From: Aquaspirillum sp. LM1
Lineage (GTDB): Bacteria; Pseudomonadota; Gammaproteobacteria; Burkholderiales; Aquaspirillaceae
DNA: 64,000 nucleotides
Assembly: GCF_002002905.1 (NCBI RefSeq)
Contig: NZ_CP019509.1
Location: 3,510,001 to 3,574,000 of the forward strand
Direction: 5' to 3'
Each line of letters opens with the position of its first letter. Position 1 is the first letter of the stretch. This document shows, in pieces, positions 34,158 through 44,522 of this stretch. A program made the translations under genes and the position numbers. Below the pieces are notes generated by a model. It was not told the origin of the DNA. It worked only from the letters and a program-made list of their open reading frames with translations, and searched no databases.

Positions 34158-35645
34158 TTAGCGCGCCGCCGCCCCCAACCAGGGCAGGACAATCTCCACC
34201 CGCAAACCACCTTCTACCCGGTTACGGGCCAGAATCTGGCCGCCATGGGCTTCGATGGCGCGCCGGGCGATGGCCAGACCGAGGCCATAGCCGCTGCCGG
34301 ACGGGCTGCCGGGGCTGCGATAAAATGGCTGGAAGATGGTTTCCAGCTCGTCTTCGGCCACGCCTGGCCCCCGGTCGCTGACAATAATGCGGACCTGTTG
34401 CAGCGCGCGGTCGCTGCAACCCTGCACCTCGACGCATTCGCCTTCCGGGGTATAGCGAATGGCGTTGCGCACCACGTTTTCCACCGCGCGCACCAGCAGG
34501 TCGGCCCGGCCAGTCAGCTGGACTTCGCCCTCGCTGCGGTAGGTCACGCATTTATTCACCGCCTCAGCCTCAAACTGGGCGTCGGCCATCACGTCGTCGA
34601 GCAGGGCCAGCAGGTCGAAGGTCTGGCTGGCGGCACCGGGCAAGCCGGAGTCCAGCCGGGCAATGGTCAGCACTTCATCCACCAGTTCGTCCAGCCGGGT
34701 GATTTCCCGTTCCAGCCGTTCCAGCATGGCTTCCAGCTGTTTCGGGTTTTGCCGCACCAGGCCGATGGCCGCCTGCAGCCGGGCCAATGGTGAGCGCAGT
34801 TCATGAGAAATATCGTGCAATAAGCGCCGTTGCGCGCTGATCAGCGCTTCAAGCTGGCCAGTCATGCTGTCAAAGTCGTGGCCCAGATCGCTGAACTCAT
34901 CACGACGCCGGCCCATGCGCGCGCGCACCCGGGTATGCAGGGCCCCTGCTGCCACCGCGCGAAATGCCTGGCGCAGGTGGCCAATCGGCTTGACCACATA
35001 CCAGGCCAAACCCGCGCTGAACGCCAGACTGGCCAGCACACCGGCCAGCAGATGCACCCAGGGCAGCGGCAGGCCAGGTGGCCCGCCGCCGTCAAAACGT
35101 GGCCCGCCATCGCCTTTAAACCGGTGATCTCCCTTGAAACCCGGCTCACCTTTCACGCCACGCTCGCCAGGAAGTGGAGGGGGAAACGGCAATAAACTGG
35201 GGCCACGCCGGGAATGAAAGGGGACAAACAGCAGGTAGGTATGATCAGATGAGACGGTGACGCTGCGCACCCGGTTGATATCCCCCTCGCCAGCCGCCAG
35301 CTTGCGCGCAGCAGCAATGGCCTCGGCAGACACAGGCCGGCCCAGCAGTTCGCGGTCGTTTTCGTCCACGGCAAAAATCGGCTCGGCTTCGCGCCCGGAC
35401 CAATCGCGCAGAATATGACGCAAAGTCGTTTCATCGCCGTGAACCAGCACGGATTCAGCCATATGCAGCAAAAGCGCGGTGCGCGGCCCGCCAGACAAGG
35501 CGGGGTGCTGGTGTTTGGGAATATTCCACCACACCACCAAACCCGCCCCGGAACCCGCCAGCAGCAGGGTGAGCCAGAAGGCCAGAAAAAATTTCCAGAA
35601 CAGGCTGCGGCTGAGCAGACGCAACCGGGCAAGCAGGGCGCGCAT
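34158..35645 (-). CDS. CpxA-like sensor histidine kinase
   Basis: This 495-residue membrane kinase has TM1 around residues 15-40, a periplasmic sensor, TM2 around 196-218, HAMP, and the dimerisation helix with phospho-H281 in HDISHELRSPLARLQ. The ATP lid contains NAIRYTPEG, DRGPGV and GYGLGLAI. The kinase part matches CpxA/RstB. The periplasmic domain is odd: residues 160-192 are Gly-rich with Gly-X-Y triplets (GERGVKGEPGFKG), like a short collagen stretch. It follows the response-regulator gene by 7 bp. Its stop codon is part of the TTA duplicated by the adjacent MITE-like element. Confidence 0.9.
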   Translation of the reverse strand: MRALLARLRLLSRSLFWKFFLAFWLTLLLAGSGAGLVVWWNIPKHQHPALSGGPRTALLLHMAESVLVHGDETTLRHILRDWSGREAEPIFAVDENDRELLGRPVSAEAIAAARKLAAGEGDINRVRSVTVSSDHTYLLFVPFHSRRGPSLLPFPPPLPGERGVKGEPGFKGDHRFKGDGGPRFDGGGPPGLPLPWVHLLAGVLASLAFSAGLAWYVVKPIGHLRQAFRAVAAGALHTRVRARMGRRRDEFSDLGHDFDSMTGQLEALISAQRRLLHDISHELRSPLARLQAAIGLVRQNPKQLEAMLERLEREITRLDELVDEVLTIARLDSGLPGAASQTFDLLALLDDVMADAQFEAEAVNKCVTYRSEGEVQLTGRADLLVRAVENVVRNAIRYTPEGECVEVQGCSDRALQQVRIIVSDRGPGVAEDELETIFQPFYRSPGSPSGSGYGLGLAIARRAIEAHGGQILARNRVEGGLRVEIVLPWLGAAAR

Positions 35646-35652
35646 CGGCGGT

Positions 35653-36339
35653 TTACTCCCGAATCAGCTGGTAGCCAATGCCGCGAATGGTTTCAATCCA
35701 GGATTGACCATCGGCGCGACGGCCCAGTTTGTGGCGGATGCTGCTCAGATGCACGTCGATGCTGCGGTCAAACCGGGTCAGCGAACGCCCCAGCGCCTGC
35801 TCGGACAGCTCGCGCTTGCTCACCACCCGGCCAGCATTGCGCGCCAATTGCAGCAGCAGGTTGAATTCGGTGCTGGTCAGCTCCAGTGCCTGCGCCTGCC
35901 ACTGGGCGGTGCGCTTGCCAGGCCACAGGGTCAGCGCCCCCACCTGCAGCGCGCTGTCGGCGTGTTCAGTTGGCGTGCTGTGTACCCGGCGCAGCACGGC
36001 ACGAATCCGCGCCACCAGCTCACGCGGGGTGCAGGGTTTGGGCACGTAGTCATCCGCGCCCATTTCCAGGCCGATAATACGGTCCACATCGTCGCCCTTG
36101 GCGGTGAGCATGATCACTGGCGTGGTGATCTGGCTGCGAATCCGCCCAAGCACCTCTACCCCGCTGGCACGCGGCATCATCACATCCAGAATGATCAGCG
36201 CGTACTGGCCAGTCAGGGCTTCCTGGCTGCCAGCATCGCCATCGTGGGCCAAGGTCACGGCAAACCCTTCCTGGGCCAGGTAGTCACGCAGCATTTCGGC
36301 CAGTTCTACATCGTCATCGACCAGCAGTAGCCGGCTCAT
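35653..36339 (-). CDS. CpxR/RstA-like response regulator (OmpR family)
   Basis: This 228-residue protein has a receiver domain with acidic D8-D10, phospho-acceptor D52 in LDVMMPRASG and K in DDYVPKP, followed by a winged helix ending FDRSIDVHLSSIRHKLG and IRGIGYQLI. Identity to CpxR is visible along the whole length. AAGGAAGCAACACC before ATG 36339 sets the start. The upstream region holds a perfect GTAAA-N5-GTAAA box (36419-36433), implying autoregulation. The same box precedes the EF-hand gene, and related boxes precede the two Lys/Ala-rich secreted proteins. Confidence 0.92.
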   Translation of the reverse strand: MSRLLLVDDDVELAEMLRDYLAQEGFAVTLAHDGDAGSQEALTGQYALIILDVMMPRASGVEVLGRIRSQITTPVIMLTAKGDDVDRIIGLEMGADDYVPKPCTPRELVARIRAVLRRVHSTPTEHADSALQVGALTLWPGKRTAQWQAQALELTSTEFNLLLQLARNAGRVVSKRELSEQALGRSLTRFDRSIDVHLSSIRHKLGRRADGQSWIETIRGIGYQLIRE

Positions 36340-36418
36340 GGTGTTGCTTCCTTGTCTCAATCAGATTCCCTGCATGATAGCGGTTCCTGGCCCGCTGCTG
36401 ACCGCTGGCCCAGCGGCC

Positions 36419-36433
36419 TTTACCCAGCTTTAC
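36419..36433. promoter_or_regulatory. CpxR box upstream of the two-component operon
   Basis: TTTAC-CCAGC-TTTAC, the exact complement of the GTAAA-N5-GTAAA CpxR consensus, lies about 80 nt upstream of the regulator start codon. Likely autoregulation. Confidence 0.7.
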
Positions 36434-36559
36434 ACAGCCGTTTGACCGGCAAGAATGACCATTTTCCCGATTTTTCCCACACCACACCCAGCAACGGATT
36501 AAGCCAGTTGTGCCGCTAAACCCTTGTTTTGCTGATCAAGCCAGCCAGATTGCGGTTCT

Positions 36560-36605
36560 GGCAGCTTTTGCCGCCAGGCCAGCCCAGGTGGCGGCAAAAG
36601 CTGCC
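36560..36605. repeat. Perfect 16-bp intergenic inverted repeat
   Basis: GGCAGCTTTTGCCGCC (36560-36575) and its exact complement (36590-36605) are separated by 14 bases in the roughly 500-bp gap between the divergent regulator and EF-hand genes. No T run follows on either strand, and no reading frame covers it. The rest of the gap holds the two CpxR boxes; nothing else stands out. Confidence 0.8.
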
Positions 36606-36683
36606 AAGCCTAAGCCGGCCCAAGCGGGCAGGCCTGTGCTTTGTCGGCTGTTTGCCGGTTTTATCCAGCGGCGTTAACTTAAC

Positions 36684-36698
36684 TTTACCCGTCTTTAC
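36684..36698. promoter_or_regulatory. CpxR box upstream of the EF-hand gene
   Basis: TTTAC-CCGTC-TTTAC is an exact complement of GTAAA-N5-GTAAA. It lies about 140 nt before the EF-hand start codon and points to control by the CpxR-like regulator encoded next door. Confidence 0.65.
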
Positions 36699-36835
36699 CT
36701 GCAATAACCTTTAATTTCAGTGGCTTAGGTGAGAATCTTGCAATACGACATCCGGCAGTCGCCCCGGTTTTACACATCACACCGAGGACTGCCTACGCAT
36801 TTGTTTACTGTGACATGCCTACAAGGAGCTTCACC

Positions 36836-37867
36836 ATGTCGATGAGTATCGGAAGCAGCACCAGCACCACTTCGGCCATGATGTTTTCTCGCGCCGGCGC
36901 TACCCGCCAACGCCCGGATGCCAGCAAGCTGGCCGAAGACCTGTTCTCCAAACTGGATACCCAAAGCAAGGGCTATCTGGAAGCCAGCGATCTGGCCACC
37001 GCGCTGGGCAGCAGCAGTTCGACCAGCACCGACAGCAGCAGCACGGCCAATGCCGATGAAGTGTTCAAGGCGCTGGACAGCGACAGCGACGGCAAGCTGA
37101 CCAAAAGCGAACTGACCTCTGGCCTGAAGCAGGTACAGGAACAGCTGGACAGCCAGTTCCAGGCCATGCGCACCAAGGGCAAGGGCGATATGCCGCCACC
37201 GCCGCCGGAAGGAGAAGAAGACACGGGCTTGAGCCAGGATGACATGGACGACATTGCCAGCAGCACCACCGACAGCAAGCTGGCCGACATGATGAAAACC
37301 TTGTCGAGCAATTTTGAAGCGGCGGATACGGATGGTGATGGCAAGGTCACCCGCAGCGAAGCGATGGAATACAAAAAGTCCACTGAAGCCAGCACCGCCA
37401 GCACGGATGACAGCACCAGCACCGATACCGACACCACTGCCAGCAGCGACAGTGTCAGCAGCGCACTGGCCTCGCTGGTGCAAGGCATGATGCAACCGCC
37501 GCCCAAAACCGAAGGCGGCCATCACGGTGGCAAAGGCAAGGATGACGGGCTGACGGTGGATCAGATGAATGAAATCGCCAGCACCACCACCGATACCAAT
37601 CTGGCTGACTTGATGAAGACGCTGTCGAGCAATTTTGCCGCCGCTGACGCCAATCAGGACGGCAAGGTCACCCGTGACGAAGCGATGGCCTACCAGGAAG
37701 AAAACCAGACCACCACCAGCGCCACCACCACCGCCAGTGCCACCAGCAGCAGCGACGATCTGGATACGGCGGTAATGAAGCGCATCATGGAACTGGTTCA
37801 GACTTACAGCGGCCAATCCAGCAGCAAGGCACAAAGCACGTTGAGCACGGTGTCGATCTCGGCCTGA
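36836..37867 (+). CDS. EF-hand calcium-binding protein, Ser/Thr-rich
   Basis: This 343-residue protein has three good EF-hand loops (DSDSDGKLTKSE at 81-92, DTDGDGKVTRSE at 164-175, DANQDGKVTRDE at 271-282) and a decayed one (DTQSKGYLEASD at 41-52). Residues about 135-181 and 242-288 are an internal duplication. Ser/Thr/Asp-rich linkers join the units. There is no Sec signal; the Ser/Met/Thr-rich N-terminus recalls proteins exported by other routes, and the family includes XopAW-type effectors, though most relatives are simply uncharacterised. AAGGAG precedes the second in-frame ATG, which is the start used. Role unknown. Confidence 0.78.
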   Translation: MSMSIGSSTSTTSAMMFSRAGATRQRPDASKLAEDLFSKLDTQSKGYLEASDLATALGSSSSTSTDSSSTANADEVFKALDSDSDGKLTKSELTSGLKQVQEQLDSQFQAMRTKGKGDMPPPPPEGEEDTGLSQDDMDDIASSTTDSKLADMMKTLSSNFEAADTDGDGKVTRSEAMEYKKSTEASTASTDDSTSTDTDTTASSDSVSSALASLVQGMMQPPPKTEGGHHGGKGKDDGLTVDQMNEIASTTTDTNLADLMKTLSSNFAAADANQDGKVTRDEAMAYQEENQTTTSATTTASATSSSDDLDTAVMKRIMELVQTYSGQSSSKAQSTLSTVSISA

Positions 37868-37883
37868 TGTTTCACGTGAATCC
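37868..37883. promoter_or_regulatory. parS-like ParB site, imperfect
   Basis: TGTTTCACGTGAATCC matches the parS consensus TGTTTCACGTGAAACA at 14 of 16 positions. It lies directly after the EF-hand stop codon. Confidence 0.5.
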
Positions 37884-37895
37884 TCTGGCTTGAAA

Positions 37896-37926
37896 CGCCA
37901 AGCCCCCATTATCTGGGGGCTTGGCG
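37896..37926. terminator. Bidirectional hairpin between EF-hand gene and thiC
   Basis: A perfect 12-bp stem (CGCCAAGCCCCC, 37896-37907, with 37915-37926) has a 7-base loop between convergent genes. T content downstream is modest on both strands. Confidence 0.7.
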
Positions 37927-37979
37927 TAGGTATTGGCAGAATAGGCTGACCTTTTGGCCAGCCATCCCTCTATTTGCGC

Positions 37980-40045
<2,066 letters not shown>

Positions 40046-40124
40046 AGTGCTGTGAAGCTAAAGCAAATATGGGATAATTGCAAGTTACTGTCATCGCTCA
40101 ATAAACGATCGTTCGGAGTGTTCA

Positions 40125-40778
40125 ATGGATTTTGAAAAAGCCCGGTTCAACATGGTCGAACAGCAGATTCGCCCGTGGGATGTGCTCAACACGCAGGTGC
40201 TGGATCTTCTGTTTCACGTGAAACGCGAAGAGTTCGTTAGCGACAAGCAAAAAACCATTGCCTTTGTCGATACCGAACTGCCGCTGCCCAACGGCAGCCG
40301 CATGCTGGAGCCCAAGATGGAGGCTCGCCTGGTGCAGGAGCTGAATCTGGCCCCAGAGGACAAGGTGCTGGAAATCGGCACCGGCAGCGGCTACCTGACC
40401 GCCCTGCTGGCCAGCTTCAGCAAGCATGTCTACAGCCTGGACATCGACCCGGCCATGACCGCGCTGGCCAAGGCCAATCTGGCCCGCGCCAATATCCACA
40501 ATGTCACCCTAGTGACCGCCAATGGCGTGGACGGCCTGCCGACCAATGCGCCGTTTAACGCCATTGTGGTGGGCGGCTCGCTGCCCACCCTGCCAGAAGC
40601 GCTGACCAGCCAGCTGGCCGTGGGTGGCCGTCTGCTGGTGGTACTGGGTGACGCTCCGTCGATGAGCCTGACGCTGATTGAGCGCGAAAGCGAAACCGGC
40701 TTGCGCACCACCAAGCTGTTTGAAACGGTGCTCACCCCGCTGAAGGATGTCGAGCAACCGGAACGCTTTGCCTTTTAA
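40125..40778 (+). CDS. Protein-L-isoaspartate O-methyltransferase family protein
   Basis: This 217-residue SAM-dependent methyltransferase is of the PCMT family. Motif I is VLEIGTGSGYLTALLA, followed by VYSLDID and NAIVVGGSLPTLPEAL. Family members repair isoaspartyl residues, but the branch beginning MDFEKARFNMVEQQIRPWDV is often of unproven activity. A GATAAT box lies about 50 nt upstream, divergent from thiC. A near-perfect parS sequence occurs inside the gene at 40210. The rhodanese gene starts 2 bp after the stop. Confidence 0.85.
   Translation: MDFEKARFNMVEQQIRPWDVLNTQVLDLLFHVKREEFVSDKQKTIAFVDTELPLPNGSRMLEPKMEARLVQELNLAPEDKVLEIGTGSGYLTALLASFSKHVYSLDIDPAMTALAKANLARANIHNVTLVTANGVDGLPTNAPFNAIVVGGSLPTLPEALTSQLAVGGRLLVVLGDAPSMSLTLIERESETGLRTTKLFETVLTPLKDVEQPERFAF
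40210..40225. promoter_or_regulatory. parS site (ParB binding)
   Basis: TGTTTCACGTGAAACG matches parS at 15 of 16 positions, with the 14-bp palindromic core GTTTCACGTGAAAC perfect. It is embedded in the coding sequence of the methyltransferase. Confidence 0.8.
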
Positions 40779-40780
40779 CC

Positions 40781-41107
40781 ATGCTCAGTGAAATTTCTCC
40801 CACCGCCCTGCACGCCTGGCTGGAAGACACCACCCGCCCGGCACCTTATCTGCTGGATGTGCGTGAAGACTGGGAATTTGCCCACTGTCATCTGGCCAAT
40901 AGCCAGCTGATGCCCATGCATACCGTGCCCTTGCAGATGAACAAGCTCCCGGATGATGTACCGCTGGTGGTGATTTGCCACCATGGCGTGCGCAGCTATC
41001 AGGTGGGCCAGTATCTGGTTCAGGCGGGCTTTGACGAAGTGCTCAGCCTGGCTGGCGGGGTGGCGGCCTGGGCGGATCAGGTAGACCCTGGCATGCCGCG
41101 CTACTGA
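40781..41107 (+). CDS. Rhodanese-like sulfurtransferase domain protein
   Basis: This 108-residue single-domain rhodanese has LLDVRED at 24-30 and an active-site loop CHHGVRS with Cys66, ending GGVAAWADQVDP. It probably carries persulfide sulfur. It follows the methyltransferase by 2 bp and forms an operon with it. The usual tolC neighbour of this pair is absent here. Confidence 0.88.
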   Translation: MLSEISPTALHAWLEDTTRPAPYLLDVREDWEFAHCHLANSQLMPMHTVPLQMNKLPDDVPLVVICHHGVRSYQVGQYLVQAGFDEVLSLAGGVAAWADQVDPGMPRY

Positions 41108-41316
41108 TGGCGGAGTACTGATGCTGCCAGTGCCACAACGGCTACCCTCGGGTGGCCGTTGTTGTCTGTGCCGTGGCCGGTTTTCCCGCTTATCCTTGCT
41201 GCCGCCAATGCGGCGATAGCAAAAAAATACGCCACCGTTTTGCCGGCCAGATTGCGCCAGCAAAAATACTTTACCCCCAGCTTATCCACAGCCGGATTTT
41301 TTCTGGTTTACCCCTT

Positions 41317-42054
41317 ATGCCCAACTTGTCGTTTCTTGCTCCTGCGTATGCTGGTCTTGACCCAGCATGGCGTTCCGCCTTGTCCGAAGTGTGGCACAGC
41401 GCCAAACTGGCCAAACTGGACCAGGCGCTCAGCCAGCGTCACGCCGCTGGCGCTGAAATCTATCCACAGCGTGATCAGCTGTTTCACGCGCTGAATCTGA
41501 CCCCACCTGACCAGGTCAAAGTGGTGATTCTGGGGCAGGACCCTTACCATGGCAGCGGCGAGGCGCACGGTCTGGCGTTTTCGGTGTTGCCGGGGGTCAA
41601 GACACCGCCCTCGTTGCGCAATATCTTCCAGGAACTGCACAGCGATCTGGGCGTGCCACTGCCAGCCCACGGCACACTCAGCCATTGGGCACAGCAAGGG
41701 GTGTTGTTGTTGAATAGCGTGTTGACGGTAGAAAAAGACTGCGCCAACAGTCACCGCAAGCTGGGCTGGGAGGTACTCACCCACGCAGTGATCGATACCT
41801 TGGCCAGACGGGACACCCCCACGGTGTTTCTGCTGTGGGGCAGCGCCGCGCAGAAGCTGGGCGCACCAGCAGCAAGTAACCCACATCACTGCGTGCTGAA
41901 TAGCGTGCATCCATCGCCCTTGTCGGCCTATCGTGGTTTTTTGGGCTGTCGGCATTTTTCTCAGGCCAATGCCTTTTTGCGTGAGCAGGGGCGTGGGGAG
42001 ATTGATTGGCGCTTGCCGGCATTACCCACCCTTCAGGCTGGCTTGGCATTTTAA
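41317..42054 (+). CDS. ung: Uracil-DNA glycosylase
   Basis: This 245-residue family-1 UDG excises uracil from DNA. The water-activating loop GQDPYHG is at 73-79 with catalytic D75, and the C-terminal HPSPLSAYRGFLGCRHF leucine loop is intact. The ATG at 41317 matches the family N-terminus. A perfect DnaA box (TTATCCACA) lies 27 bp upstream of it at 41282-41290. A strong terminator follows about 100 bp after the stop. Confidence 0.95.
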   Translation: MPNLSFLAPAYAGLDPAWRSALSEVWHSAKLAKLDQALSQRHAAGAEIYPQRDQLFHALNLTPPDQVKVVILGQDPYHGSGEAHGLAFSVLPGVKTPPSLRNIFQELHSDLGVPLPAHGTLSHWAQQGVLLLNSVLTVEKDCANSHRKLGWEVLTHAVIDTLARRDTPTVFLLWGSAAQKLGAPAASNPHHCVLNSVHPSPLSAYRGFLGCRHFSQANAFLREQGRGEIDWRLPALPTLQAGLAF

Positions 42055-42157
42055 CAGCAGCTTATCAAACCGCTGATTCTGGGTTGCGCCTTCTTGGCTT
42101 CTCTATCTGCATCGGTGCTATATCGGTAGCTTGGCGGCTTAAAAAACGTTATATCAT

Positions 42158-42200
42158 AAAAAAATTGCCCTCCCCACTTTTGCGGGGAGGGCAATTTTTT
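42158..42200. terminator. Strong bidirectional terminator after ung
   Basis: A stem of about 16 bp (AATTGCCCTCCCC with its complement), flanked by A residues on the left and T residues on the right, gives a classic Rho-independent terminator on both strands. It lies in the 307-bp gap between ung and the convergent epimerase gene; nothing else is evident there. Confidence 0.9.
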
Positions 42201-42361
42201 CAGCGATTTTTTGATTCAGCCAGGTTTGATGGCAGCATGAACATAAGTCAATTGTGCTATGCATGAGTGGCATATCCACCGCCATAGATCATGCTATTCC
42301 CTCGCACATCAGCTTATTATGTCCCGCATATTTTGATTGTTCTGCTATTGCAGCACCCTCA

Positions 42362-43327
42362 TCAGCACTGATGATATTCGCGGTACCATTCAACAAAACG
42401 GCGCATGCCATCCGCCAAAGCAGTATCCGGAGAAAATCCAACAGCCTCGCGCAAACGTCGGGTATCCGCATAGGTAACCGGCACATCACCGTCCTGCATC
42501 GGCAAATAAATCTTCTCAGCCTCTCGCCCCAGTGCCTGTTCGATGGTGGCAATAAACTGCATTAATTCAACAGGTTGGTGGTTGCCAATATTATACAGCG
42601 CATGCGGCAACTCGCCTTGTGGTGGCAAAGCCAGCACGCGCAGAATCCCTTCGACAATATCATCAATATAGGTGAAATCACGCTGTAGCCGACCATGGTT
42701 GAATACCTTGATGGGTTTACCCTGTAAAATCGCTTCGGTAAATAACCAGGGGGCCATATCCGGCCTACCCCAAGGGCCGTATACGGTGAAAAACCGCAAT
42801 CCGGTAGCAGGCAATTGGTATAAATGGCTATAACTGGCCGCCATCACTTCATTGGCTTTTTTACTGGCTGCATAAAAACTGACCGGATGGTCAGTTCTAT
42901 CGTCTTCAGAAAATGGCACCTTGGCATTCTTGCCATAAACCGAAGACGAGCTGGCATACACCAGATGCTGCACCGGGTAATGGCGACACGCTTCCAGAAT
43001 ATTGGTCATGCCGATCAGGTTTGACTGTGCATAAGTATGCGGGTTTTCAATCGAATAGCGCACCCCGGCCTGAGCGGCCAGATGAATCACAGCATCTGGC
43101 CGATTTTGGGCAAACAAGGCATCCAATGCAGGCCAGTCAGCCACGTCCTGTGGATAAAATTGAAAATCCGGCTGATTTTTCAGCGTCGCCAAACGAGCGT
43201 GCTTCAAACTGACCGGGTAGTAATCGTTCAAATTATCCACAGCCACCACCTGGTGACCCGCACGCAGCAGTGCTTGTGCACACGCTCGGCCAATAAATCC
43301 GGCAGCGCCGGTAACTAATACTTTCAT
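42362..43327 (-). CDS. NAD-dependent sugar epimerase (UDP-glucuronate 4-epimerase-like)
   Basis: This 321-residue extended-SDR enzyme has the Rossmann motif VLVTGAAGFIGRACAQAL, HLAAQAGVRYSIENP, catalytic S-Y-K with YAASKKANE, and FFTVYGPWGRPDMA, which is characteristic of UDP-glucuronate/galacturonate 4-epimerases. It probably supplies a nucleotide sugar for surface polysaccharide. It lies 4 bp downstream of the GT2 gene, so the pair is an operon. A perfect DnaA-box 9-mer lies inside it at 43233-43241. Confidence 0.87.
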   Translation of the reverse strand: MKVLVTGAAGFIGRACAQALLRAGHQVVAVDNLNDYYPVSLKHARLATLKNQPDFQFYPQDVADWPALDALFAQNRPDAVIHLAAQAGVRYSIENPHTYAQSNLIGMTNILEACRHYPVQHLVYASSSSVYGKNAKVPFSEDDRTDHPVSFYAASKKANEVMAASYSHLYQLPATGLRFFTVYGPWGRPDMAPWLFTEAILQGKPIKVFNHGRLQRDFTYIDDIVEGILRVLALPPQGELPHALYNIGNHQPVELMQFIATIEQALGREAEKIYLPMQDGDVPVTYADTRRLREAVGFSPDTALADGMRRFVEWYREYHQC

Positions 43328-43331
43328 GCCA

Positions 43332-44081
43332 TTATCCCTTGCGTTGCCGTTCATACAGCTTGGCGTATTTTAATAAACTGTTCATGCAGCCAATGCTGAT
43401 ATGCACAAATCCCGGCATACCATCACGCCAGCCTTGGCGAATCAGATAAAACTTGATAAACCGAATCAATGGACTGAATACCATTTTTCCCAGGGTAATC
43501 TTCTTGCCCTGACTGAATAAATTGTTTGCCTGCAAATCAGTATAGTGATTTTGCTTACGTAAATACTCACTCAGTACTTCACCAGACTCATGCATTAAAT
43601 CCCCATGAAGTTTTCCAACAAGTCCTTGATAAATAACGGTTTCATGCACGCTATCGTCTGACCATCCAGCCTGTTTGCGGTGAAAAAGGCGTAAACTCCA
43701 ATCAGGATAGCCTTCACCATGGCGTAAAAATCGGCCCATGAATTTATTGCAGCGTGGCATTTTCCAGGCATGAATATTGGGTGAATTATCTTCCAGCCGT
43801 TGAAGGTGTGCTGCCAATTCTGTAGACAACCATTCATCGGCATCCAGACATAATACCCAATCATATTTAGCGTGTGCTACAGCAAATTGTTTTTGTTTGC
43901 CAAAACCCAGCCAATCCTGATGAATCACTCGTGCATGGTGGTGTTGGGCAATTTCAATTGTGTTGTCCTGGCTGCCTGAATCAACCACCACAATGTCGTC
44001 GGTCAACCCGGCACAGCTTTGCAGACACTTTGTCAGTGTGCTGGCTGCGTTCAGGGTAATGAGCACCACAGAAAATTGCAT
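43332..44081 (-). CDS. GT2 glycosyltransferase (WaaE/KdtX-like)
   Basis: This 249-residue GT-A fold enzyme starts FSVVLITLNAASTLTKCLQS, with DIVVVDSGSQDNT and the metal-binding CLDADEW. The later EGYPDWSLRLFHRK, HESGEVLSEYLRKQNHY and a hydrophobic C-terminus match the WaaE/KdtX group that adds glucose to heptose I of the LPS core. Base composition is lower in GC than that of the neighbouring waaC, which may mean separate origin. It is the first gene left of the DnaA-box region, transcribed away from it. Confidence 0.82.
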   Translation of the reverse strand: MQFSVVLITLNAASTLTKCLQSCAGLTDDIVVVDSGSQDNTIEIAQHHHARVIHQDWLGFGKQKQFAVAHAKYDWVLCLDADEWLSTELAAHLQRLEDNSPNIHAWKMPRCNKFMGRFLRHGEGYPDWSLRLFHRKQAGWSDDSVHETVIYQGLVGKLHGDLMHESGEVLSEYLRKQNHYTDLQANNLFSQGKKITLGKMVFSPLIRFIKFYLIRQGWRDGMPGFVHISIGCMNSLLKYAKLYERQRKG

Positions 44082-44144
44082 ACGTTGTTCTTAATAAGTT
44101 TGTATAGATTTAGATAGACGATGAAACAATAGTACACCCTTATC

Positions 44145-44522
44145 TGTGGATAAGTCTTTTTTAACAAACAAAATCAATGCTTTATATGGCAAGCAAACTT
44201 CGGTATGGCAGCCATGTCCGGCTGTTGAACAATTGTGGATGCTTTGCGCTGGTGTTGGAATGGTGTACTTATCCACAGGCGAAGGCCGAGTTGGCACGGA
44301 CCGTCGGTGGACAGTTATTTTGCCTGCAATCGGTTTCAAACAAGAACTAAATTAATAAATGGATGAAGAAACAATAGTGGGGGTTTTCTGTGGATAACCT
44401 TGTAAAAAGCTTGTTCGATCAAGCTTTTGCCTTGTGTATGGGCTTGGGGTAAGTCCTGCTGGCTGCCATGGGCTGACTTGTGGATAACTTATCCACCTGG
44501 GGAAAACTTCCACTTATCCACA
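44145..44522. promoter_or_regulatory. DnaA-box cluster, candidate oriC or DnaA-titration site
   Basis: Five perfect TTATCCACA 9-mers lie at 44145-44153, 44269-44277, 44389-44397, 44479-44487 and 44514-44522 (mixed orientation), with near matches at 44234-44242 and 44489-44497. They fall within a 498-bp gene-free region (44082-44579) that has AT-rich patches around 44090-44140 and 44343-44376 and a 9-bp hairpin (AAAAGCTTG, 44405-44413, with 44420-44428). Genes on both sides are transcribed outward. dnaA itself is not in the window. Confidence 0.65.
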
